Below, piece by piece: positions 57,700 through 64,000 of a stretch of DNA of 64,000 nt. Source of the stretch: Kappaphycus alvarezii (lineage: Eukaryota; Rhodophyta; Florideophyceae; Gigartinales; Solieriaceae); the NCBI GenBank assembly GCA_002205965.3, contig NADL03000091.1, positions 62,001-126,000 of the forward strand. Reading direction: 5' to 3'. Position numbers and translations under genes: made by a program. Numbering within the stretch: position 1 is the stretch's first letter; each line of letters starts with the position of its first letter. Below the pieces are notes generated by a model, which worked only from the letters and a program-made list of their open reading frames with translations, ran no database searches and had not been told where the DNA came from.

Positions 57700-58483
57700 T
57701 AGAAGACACTATCAGACACCATCCACGAGCGGGTGCAGGAGGAAATCGATGTGGGCGACAGTAGACGGCAGGCCTTCCGTGCCTCCATGGGCTCCCCGGC
57801 GCGAAGGATTGGGTGTGCTGCACCCCATTTCCGGGACTCAAGACTAGCATTGAACCAAAAGAATTCTCAATATGGTTCCGATACTATTGTCAAGTCACGC
57901 TCTTCCCTCCGGAAACACCATGCCCCAAGCGGAACTGCCCCGAAACTCTCGACTGTTTCGGCGATCATCTGTTGCGCTGCTGACACGGGGGCGAAAGGAC
58001 GCGAAGACACGACTGTCAGGTTCGTTTATTGGCTAGCGATCTCGGGAAAGCTGCGCGACATCCAGTCATCGAGCCGCGAGAAGGATTCCACCGCACAATA
58101 CCCGATATTCACGCAATGGGACGAACTGGCGGAACAGGCTTCTTCGATGTCACCTTCGTCAACCCCCTAGCTCCCTCAAACAGGAGAGAGAGGACATTCA
58201 ACCACTCACCTCTCTTAACGCGGCGAGAACCGCGAAACACAGAAGATACGAGTCCTTTATCGCGTCTTCCGCCGAAAGTAGACTGGTGTCCGTCCCCATC
58301 TCTACCCTTGAAGAATGGCACCCGGACGCTCACGCGTTGTTAACCGACCTCGCACGCAACGTCGCTATGAGGGCAAGGGAGACCTACGCAAATGTCAAAG
58401 AAGTCATAACACAGCGTCATACCGCAGCGGCAGTGGTGTCCAATGGAGCGTGCCTGTTGGCCGGCCTCCAGTCAGTTTTCTAG
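57700..58483 (+). pseudogene. R2-like element zinc finger, RLE nuclease and tail (copy 2)
   Basis: Continuation of the RT element. 57790-57890 gives segments aligned with 47270-47380 of copy 1 (FSIWFRYYCQVT-like). 57920-58200 carries the C-P-NC, FGDHLL-C and RRHD cluster in alternating frames, then KAARHPVIEPREGFHRTIPD and RTGGTGFFDVTFVNPLAPS. The nuclease R-PD reads T-IPD here. 58286-58483 is a clean tail: VPISTLEEWHPDAHALLTDL, ARNVAMRARETYANVK, QRHTAAAVVSNGACLLAGLQ, stop at 58483. It aligns with 47780-47966. Confidence 0.78.
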
Positions 58484-58504
58484 CGTTTTGACTGCTTCCG
58501 CCAA

Positions 58505-58720
58505 TCCTTTAAACAGGCTGGTTCCTGTCCCCATCTCAACGCTTGGAGGTTGGCATCCGGCGGCGTTCTCCGTCGTCAAGGAACTCGCGAGAACCGTTGC
58601 CACCCGCGCAATGGAACGGTTTTCGAAGGTTAGAGCCATTCTTTTACAGCGGCACTCCGCTTTGACAGTAACCTCCAATGCCGCTTGTTTGCTGGCTGGC
58701 CTCCCTTCCACCTTCTGGTA
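58505..58720 (+). pseudogene. Second, diverged copy of the R2-like C-terminal tail
   Basis: Reads LVPVPISTLGGWHPAAFSVV, KELARTVATRAMERFSKVRA and QRHSALTVTSNAACLLAGLP, ending STFW and TAG at 58720. It repeats the tail that has just ended at 58483, in the same orientation, but the two differ at roughly a third of positions by eye. Either the tail was duplicated long ago or the 3' end of another family member lies directly behind the first. Confidence 0.75.
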
Positions 58721-59086
58721 GATTGGAGTGCCATCCACAGCTTTCGACGCATCGTACGGTTTCGCAATTGGCTTGACAATGATACGATATCTACGTTTGG
58801 TACAAATTTACTGGATACCAACCCACATATCCACCACAGTAAATTAACCCCCCATTTACACGGTTTAAATTGTAAGTCTTTACCATCACGACATCCCTCA
58901 GGCAACACCTGACCATATTTTTCATGCATTAAAAACACCCCAAATTCCCCCTGTAGGAATTATTTGGTTCTTTAATTTTTAAAAAGTGCGGTTCGGCTAG
59001 CCCCTGGTGTATGCTAGACATGCTCAGGATAATGGGTAATGTGAGTCATGTGCCTAAATGGCTGGCTCGAAGCCTGTTGAACAGAT
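58721..59086 (+). other. 3' UTR-like stretch of the R2-like element
   Basis: Contains CCTGACCATATTTTTCATGC and TTCCCCCTGTAGGAATT, related to the tandem repeat at 47990-48115. It ends at the LTR of gypsy copy C. No gene. Confidence 0.5.
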
Positions 59087-59806
59087 TGATATGGGTAAAT
59101 CGGCGGGGGAGGAGATCCTCAGAACCAATTACCCTGAGAAGGAGGTGTTGCGAGCGACAAAAGTGCTGCCGTGGTATTGTTGAACGAACAAAAGGGAGTG
59201 TATATAGAAGAGAATTGAGGAAGCTACAAGCAAGTATAAAAGGGGCAGGGTCTACCACCGACCCTCTGCGACTAGCGTAAGAAAAAGTTTTCTTGGGTCT
59301 GAAGTTGACTCTCAACTTCCTACTACTCGGGACTTGGCTTGAAGTTGTCTGCCAACTTGCTTCACCTCCACTAAAGAAGCAGTTTACTCGGCTTATATAG
59401 ACTTTTGGCTACCCCAAAAGTCTCCAACAAACATACTAATAACCATAAAATGTATTCACGGTAATCGTGTGAACCAGAGAGACTATTAGAAGATATTTCC
59501 TCAAGGTAAATATCTAGGTGCCATACCCATGCCAGCCATCCATCGGCCAGGGGTGGGAATTGATGTGGCCATTATATAGACCTTTCAGAGCTACTTGTCG
59601 TATCACCCACAACCTGGAACTGTACTGACATCTACTATGACAGCGTGTCCTAAAATGAAAAAAATCAGCCGACGAATTTGCCACACTCACCCAAATTAAA
59701 AATATCTTGCAAATTCAAAAACTGTAAAAATATCTTCCCAATTCCGATACTGTATACAATCATGGTCCTCATCTAGATTTTTTCGTGCGCGAATTTGCGC
59801 ACATCA
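59087..59806 (-). repeat. Left (3') LTR of gypsy copy C, 720 bp
   Basis: Begins TGATATGGGTAAATCGG and ends GCGCACATCA, so TGAT...ATCA edges. The first ~280 bp match copy B and the first ~425 bp copy A; the rest (U3) is its own. Near the inner edge GTGCGCGAATTTGCGCAC (59785-59802) is a palindrome, GTGCGC-GAATTT-GCGCAC. The partner LTR is outside the window, so the inner edge is inferred from copy B. Confidence 0.8.
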
Positions 59807-59839
59807 CGCCCTCTCGCTCAAGACGAACGTCCCGACTCG

Positions 59840-61158
59840 TCACTGCTCTTCTTCTGCTTCCGTTAGTGTTCGCTGTCTTATTGATAAAATGTATGGTCTC
59901 TCAAACGGGTACGGATGCAACTGATTACCAATATGATGCTCTAAAAAGTAGGTTCGCATTACTGGTACCTCACTTTGTAGCATAGCCTCATATATTGGTT
60001 TGATCACATCGACGTGGGGTTGAATACATTCTTCTTCCGTGACTCTTCCGAATCTTCCAAGAGTGAAAAAATATATGTGATATGCAAACTCTTCTGGAAG
60101 ATGCCGGAGGAATGGATGTCGATAAGAAAAGAAGACGCGCATCATCAAGAACGAATCTTCGTAAGATAAGTGCGGTCCATGTAGCGCCCTAAAACACAAA
60201 ACAGATGCTTATCATGAAATAAGAAATGACCTGCGCATCGTTCGCATCCTCGGAGATATTGCGAAGCCAAAAAGATAATCTTCTTCTTCGACTGTATGCT
60301 GTGCATGGTTGTGAAGGAGAGCTAGAGATGAAGTTGTGGTGGACGGTCCCGATGAATGGCCGCGACCAGCTCCTGACGTACTGGGACCTGCACGAGGTCC
60401 TCTCGGGGGACGACCGGAACCTCTTCTGGGCGGGGTTGTCTCCTGAAGGTCCTCCTCTGGTCATCATCACTGCTTCAGGAGGATCCTCACCGCCTCCAAC
60501 GTTCCCAATTTGTGGCGGAGAAACGTAAGGTTCCCATAGAGGATACGGGACCAGCCTGTATTCCATATCCGGGGGTAAGGCGTAACTTCTCAGTCGCACG
60601 TCTTGGTTGTTCTTGAGAAATACGTAAATTGGACGGATAATATTCAGATACGTTTGCGACAAGTCTCCAGCAGCTACCATTCCATATCTTCCTATAGAGT
60701 AATGATATATTACCTCCACAAACTCTGGACCTGCTTCCGTGAACCTTCCGTTTTGGAATGAAAATAGAACTCTTATTAATAGTCGGAAATCATCTTCAGG
60801 TAGCAATGGTCCGTTCAAACGTACGAAACATAGGCATATATTAATGTAGAAATGAATAATTACGTGGAGTTCGTAGTAGTCCCGCGTAACCGAGATGATC
60901 CATTCCCAGGCCCTTTTTCCTCCCATAGGAATCATTCTATAGTTAAGATGAGTATGCCCCGTGGTTGCGCATAGTCCTGTGTGAGAAGGAATTCTTCAGG
61001 CCTCTGATGGTAAGGGACCAGACGACGTGCATGGATGGCCCTCCTTGATCTCTTCCCTGAGCTTGAAAGAGCTGATAGTGCGGGTGTCTTTCCTCCGTGA
61101 CGATGCAAGGGTTCGAGTACTTGGTTTGGAAGGCCGGCCACTTCACAGCCTGCTGCAT
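59840..61158 (-). CDS. 3' ORF of gypsy copy C: tandem two-domain protein of unknown function
   Basis: Between integrase and LTR, where retroviruses carry env and some plant and fungal elements carry extra ORFs. Three overlapping pieces: 61158-60943, 60935-60189 (248 codons from ATG) and 60199-59840. The 248-residue piece has domain 1 at about residues 8-140 (RAWEWIISV, LLPEDDFRLLIRVLFSF, SIGRYGMV, NIIRPIY, LVPYPLWEPYV), a charged linker to ~205, then a basic RRRRLSFWLRNIS that starts domain 2. Domain 2 continues after a one-base shift at ~60190: LSYEDSFLMMRVFFSY, TLGRFGRV, DVIKPIYEAM, LHPYPFERPYI, and ends TEAEEEQ. No signal peptide or clear membrane anchor, so I do not call it env. A remnant lies in copy A, a stump in copy B. 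Confidence 0.75.
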
Positions 61159-61258
61159 TGCTTTCCATGTACTATAAGTACCTTAGAGCCAACTGAAAAG
61201 GTTCTGACTGCAGGTTCTGCATCCTTATTTCTTGTCTGTGTTAGCGCGCGGTGTGATC

Positions 61259-62150
61259 TCAGCCTTCAGTGGCCAGTAGTTCAACTTCCCTACTCTCTTC
61301 ATCGATAATATTTGTTTCCATGTCTCTCTGTAACATTCTAGGAGCCCTTCCGTACATTAGCTCGAATGGTGAGCGTCCATTTCTTCCTCTTCTTCGACGG
61401 TAGCCGTATAACACTTTTGGTAAGGCATCTTCCCACTGGATTTCATTCTCCAACATAGTTTTCGATATTGCTCGTTTGATGGTTCCAACCATCCTCTCCG
61501 CTTTCCCGTTGGACATGAGGAGCTATCGAGAAGAAGGTCTTCAGCTGAATTCCTTTCTCTTCCAAAAACGAAGCAGTGAAGTTGCAGTAAAACAAGGGCG
61601 TTATCCGAGATGATCCTTTTTGGAAGACCAAACGGTTCAATTATTTCTTTTTCGATGAATTCTCAGTACCACCTCAGCATTTGCCTCCTCAACTGCAACT
61701 GCTATTGGCCATCCAGTAGATGTTCCACCCCTATAAGGAGATATTTGTTTCCGAAGAAGTTTCCTTGAACGGGCCGCGAAGTCAATTGAGAGGTTTCAAG
61801 AGACCGGAAACTGGAAAACTTAGAGTGGTCTTATACTTCCGTATTGGAGTGAATTTTGGCAGTTGTCGCAGCTTTTCACGAAATCATTAGACGTCCTTAT
61901 GGATACCGGCCACCAGAATCTCTCAGTACGAATGTTTTGGTTGTTTCGAGATCCCAATGCCCTAGCTCATCATGGAAAGTCCTCAAGATCTTCTTCTTTC
62001 TTTCAAAGGGGCCACTAGTCGGGACCGGCTTTAGTGTGCCGGAAGAGTTTCCCATTCCACAATGTAAAAGCCTTTTGATTCCTGCGTACCCAATTTCGGT
62101 GTTCAAGATCAACCTTTCTCATTTCTAGTCCATCGAGGATTTGATCAGTC
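61259..62150 (-). pseudogene. Gypsy copy C integrase
   Basis: 62112-61897 contains the zinc-binding HDELGHWDLETTK with the Cys pair in the next frame near 61860. The second catalytic Asp is in IISDNALVL near 61610. 61516-61259 reads MSNGKAERMVGTIKRAISKT (catalytic Glu in KAER), then LPKVLYGYRRR, GRSPFELMYGRAPRML and ends soon after. Shifts near 61900, 61700 and 61520 break it. The end lies about 100 bp before the 3' ORF. Confidence 0.87.
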
Positions 62151-62167
62151 CGTGAATATTAGCGTTC

Positions 62168-62659
62168 TTACTCGTTATCGTTCGGCAACTGCAACTCGGC
62201 GACTCCGACGATGTCCTCCGAAGCTTTTTCATTTGGAATCAGTGCGTCCCTCAAGCGGGATAGGTAATCGGCAGGCTGATTATTGCGTCCGGGTCTATAC
62301 ACAATTTCAAACCGATATTCTGCGAAAATGTCGAGCCATCGGGCCAAGCGGTGATGTACATCCTTCTTTTGGAATGCTGTTTTAAGTGCCTGGTGATCAG
62401 TTATCAAGACAAATTTCTCGAGTGATAAAAGGTATACGCGAAACTTTTTCAGCGCGAAGACGACAGCTAGCGCTTCTTTCTCGCAGACTGAGTATCTCTT
62501 TTCCGCGTCATTCAGAGTTCGGCTTGCGAATTGAACAGGGTGTAGTCTTCCGTTTTCATCTTTTTGGGACAAAACGGCACCCAAAGACCGTTCTGAGGCA
62601 TCTGTCTCCACAACGAATGGTCTCTTGAAATCTGGGTACATGAGAACTGGGGGACACAT
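62168..62659 (-). CDS. Gypsy copy C RNase H
   Basis: One open frame: VLMYPDFKRPFVVETDASER (first catalytic Asp), LGAVLSQKDENGRLHPVQFA, YSVCEKEALAVVFALKKFRV, FVLITDHQALKTAF (further Asp), RHxLARWLDIFAEY, NNQPADYLSRL, then a linker with KASEDIVGVAELQLPNDNE. It is separated from RT by a one-base loss in a C run (GTCCCCCAG, minus strand, near 62650), shared with copy B but not with copy A. If the shift is real, RT and RNase H are out of phase. Confidence 0.88.
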   Translation of the reverse strand: MCPPVLMYPDFKRPFVVETDASERSLGAVLSQKDENGRLHPVQFASRTLNDAEKRYSVCEKEALAVVFALKKFRVYLLSLEKFVLITDHQALKTAFQKKDVHHRLARWLDIFAEYRFEIVYRPGRNNQPADYLSRLRDALIPNEKASEDIVGVAELQLPNDNE

Positions 62660-63690
62660 AGCTTATCTTTAAGCTCCTGAAATGCAGTTTCCATTTCCTT
62701 GTTCCAGTAAAATTTTCCGTTCTTCGTAGTGCTGGCATGTAACGGTGCTGCAGTCTTGGCGAAATCTTTGATAAATCTTCTGTAATATGAGGCCAGTCCT
62801 AAGAAGCTTCGGACCTCCGTCTTTGAAGCGGGCCTTGGTGCCAACTTTATTTTTTTCGTTTTCTCTGGATCCACTCTAATTCCCTCTTGGTCGACGATAT
62901 GACCGAGTAATTGGATAGAAGTTTTCGCAAAGAAGCATTTGCTCAACTTAATTTTCAAGCTATACTCCGATATCCTCTCCACAACTGTCTTGACGTGCGA
63001 GATGTGCTGATCCAATGTTTCTGAGAATATGACGACATCATCGATATAGACTCTTGCGAATGGAAGTCCTTTCAAAACCTCGTTCATCATTCTTTGGAAT
63101 GTAGCTGGTGCATTCATGAGACCAAAAGGCATCACTTCGAACCTGAACGTACCGGCTTTGCTGGTAAAGGTTGTTTTTTCCTTACATTTTTCATCCAATG
63201 GAATCTGCCAATAGCCAGTGTAAAGGTCAATTGAGGTGAAATATCTCCCGTCCTTCAGGTCCTCGAGGATCTCCTCCATGTTCGGAATCGGAAATCGATC
63301 GGGTATCATTCTCTGGTTCAGTTGTCGGTAATCGACGCAAAAACGCAGCTTTCCATCCTTCTTTGGTGCGACCACAACTGGAAACGACCATGGGGATGAA
63401 ACTGGTCGAATAATATCATTTTTCAGCATACTTGTAACATTTTCTGAGATAAATTGGTCATATTTTGGCGGTTGACGTCTAGGCTTGTGGTAAATCGGTT
63501 GAGTGTCGGTAAGTTCGAACGAGTGAGTAACCGGTACACTTGCTTGTCTTAAATCTGAAACGCTCCATGCAATTACTTCGGAAGATGTTAACATGTCGGA
63601 TATTTTCAGTGAGGGGGGCGGGAAGGTGCTGCACTTTTCCTTGGATTTCTGCCATTTGGCGCCCTTTTTCTTCTTGATCCTCAACCTCAA
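62512..63690 (-). CDS. Gypsy copy C reverse transcriptase
   Basis: A 392-codon frame with all RT blocks: [54 protein letters not shown] (first catalytic Asp), [34 protein letters not shown] (YIDD), LKIKLSKCFFAKTSIQLLG, EVRSFLGLASYYRRFIKDFA, ETAFQELKDKLCVP. After the last block the frame leaves RNase H by the shared C-run shift. It would copy the genomic RNA into DNA. The first residues belong to the linker frame, and the true polyprotein start is upstream, outside the window. Well preserved, so the copy is young or recently active. Confidence 0.93.
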   Translation of the reverse strand: MRLRIKKKKGAKWQKSKEKCSTFPPPSLKISDMLTSSEVIAWSVSDLRQASVPVTHSFELTDTQPIYHKPRRQPPKYDQFISENVTSMLKNDIIRPVSSPWSFPVVVAPKKDGKLRFCVDYRQLNQRMIPDRFPIPNMEEILEDLKDGRYFTSIDLYTGYWQIPLDEKCKEKTTFTSKAGTFRFEVMPFGLMNAPATFQRMMNEVLKGLPFARVYIDDVVIFSETLDQHISHVKTVVERISEYSLKIKLSKCFFAKTSIQLLGHIVDQEGIRVDPEKTKKIKLAPRPASKTEVRSFLGLASYYRRFIKDFAKTAAPLHASTTKNGKFYWNKEMETAFQELKDKLCVPQFSCTQISRDHSLWRQMPQNGLWVPFCPKKMKTEDYTLFNSQAEL

Positions 63691-63910
63691 TATTTTGAAG
63701 GACCTCTTCCGTCGTGCTCACATCTTCATATATGGAATTCGACGTATTCTTATTTTCTTTGCAAAGGTAATCTTCTTTCATGCTCCGAATTCTGTCCTTT
63801 GATTCGATATCATCGCAAAAAGAAACACATTCGGGTTTCAAACTTATCCTAGAATCCCAGTCGTCATCTGTTTCAAACCCGGAATCATAATCGTCCCATG
63901 CCATGTTCAT
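63479..63910 (-). CDS. Gypsy copy C protease-RT linker
   Basis: Reads MNMAWDDYDSGFETDDDWDS, CDDIESKDRIRSMKEDYLCK and STTEEVLQNIEVEDQEEKG, then a segment that overlaps the RT frame. It is rich in Asp and Glu and has no known domain. The same segment is in copies B (about 30900-30660) and F (15340-15495), so it is a family trait: an acidic spacer of ~100 residues between protease and RT. One shift near 63650 separates it from the RT frame. Confidence 0.75.
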   Translation of the reverse strand: MNMAWDDYDSGFETDDDWDSRISLKPECVSFCDDIESKDRIRSMKEDYLCKENKNTSNSIYEDVSTTEEVLQNIEVEDQEEKGRQMAEIQGKVQHLPAPLTENIRHVNIFRSNCMERFRFKTSKCTGYSLVRTYRHSTDLPQA

Positions 63911-64000
63911 TAACCCCCGAGGGTACCCTTTTCCACTTCCGAAAGTGTTAGTTGGTTCCGAATCTTCGCTGTCATAGCTAGAAGTGAAATCTTCACTGTC
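63911..64000 (-). other. Gypsy copy C, end of protease linker, cut by the window edge
   Basis: Nearly identical to 30906-30990 of copy B (the SEDFTSSYDSEDSEPTNTF-coding region). The protease would follow beyond 64000. Confidence 0.8.

Larger units (their letters stand above)
59087..64000 (-). mobile_element. Gypsy copy C, best preserved, runs off the window
   Basis: Minus-strand element of the A/B/F family. From the window end downward: protease-RT linker, RT, RNase H, integrase, the two-domain 3' ORF, and the left LTR at 59087-59806. Gag, protease and the other LTR lie beyond 64000. RT is a single intact 392-codon frame with YIDD. The remaining breaks are few and mostly single bases. Confidence 0.92.

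Noticed and set aside
59840..61158. Calling the gypsy 3' ORF an envelope gene.
   Set aside because: No signal peptide, cleavage site, fusion peptide or clear membrane anchor was seen; position alone is not enough.
60943..61168. ATGA stop-start overlap between a 78-codon frame and the 248-codon 3' ORF, suggesting coupled translation.
   Set aside because: Comparison with copy A shows that parts of both overlapping upstream frames match one continuous reading with a shift, so the overlap is more likely a by-product of a frameshift.
1..64000. CRISPR arrays, operons, rRNA or tRNA genes.
   Set aside because: No regularly spaced short repeats, no rRNA signatures, and no cloverleaf that I could establish by eye. 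The TGG sites next to LTRs are primer binding sites, not tRNA genes.

Overview
The window is eukaryotic nuclear DNA made almost entirely of decayed transposable elements. Evidence for this: LTR retrotransposons of both Ty1/copia and Ty3/gypsy type, an R2-like reverse transcriptase family with a restriction-like endonuclease, TATA boxes inside LTRs, no operons or ribosome binding sites, and long AT-rich stretches without genes. I cannot place the host beyond 'eukaryote'; a fungus, alga or other protist all fit. I found no convincing host gene, rRNA, tRNA or CRISPR array.

Layout. 0.06-5.8 kb: a broken copia element on the minus strand (gag, integrase, RT, RNase H), with matching LTR pieces at both ends. 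7.1-12.9 kb: gypsy copy A, minus strand, very decayed. 13.2-16.7 kb: gypsy copy F of the same family, plus strand, interrupted by a ~510-bp LTR-like unit that occurs again inverted at 40.7 kb. 16.7-26.5 kb: AT-rich, with a possible LINE endonuclease scrap and one orphan 156-aa ORF. 26.6-27.2 kb: an endonuclease remnant of an R2-like element. 27.8-33.4 kb: gypsy copy B, minus strand, with both LTRs. 33.6-37.4 kb: one decayed transposase-like gene. 38.7-39.3 kb: a copia RT scrap. 39.3-46.5 kb: AT-rich desert. 46.8-50.6 kb: copia RNase H, the 3' end of an R2-like element, and a copia gag. 50.6-56.8 kb: a chromodomain gypsy element (D), plus strand, with two 423-bp LTRs. 56.8-58.7 kb: RT plus endonuclease of another R2-like element. 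59.1 kb to the window end: gypsy copy C, minus strand, the best preserved.

How the parts relate. Copies A, B, C and F are one gypsy family. Its pol order is gag, protease, RT, RNase H, integrase. Copies A and C carry an extra 3' ORF between integrase and LTR, built from two tandem copies of a ~130-residue domain I do not recognise. Copy B lost it by an internal deletion. This 3' ORF is the best candidate for something undescribed. Element D contributes the best nucleic-acid structures: two tandem hairpins in the leader with a compensatory base-pair change, and a 22-bp perfect inverted repeat in each LTR. Most genes here carry several single-base frameshifts. Some may be assembly errors rather than decay.
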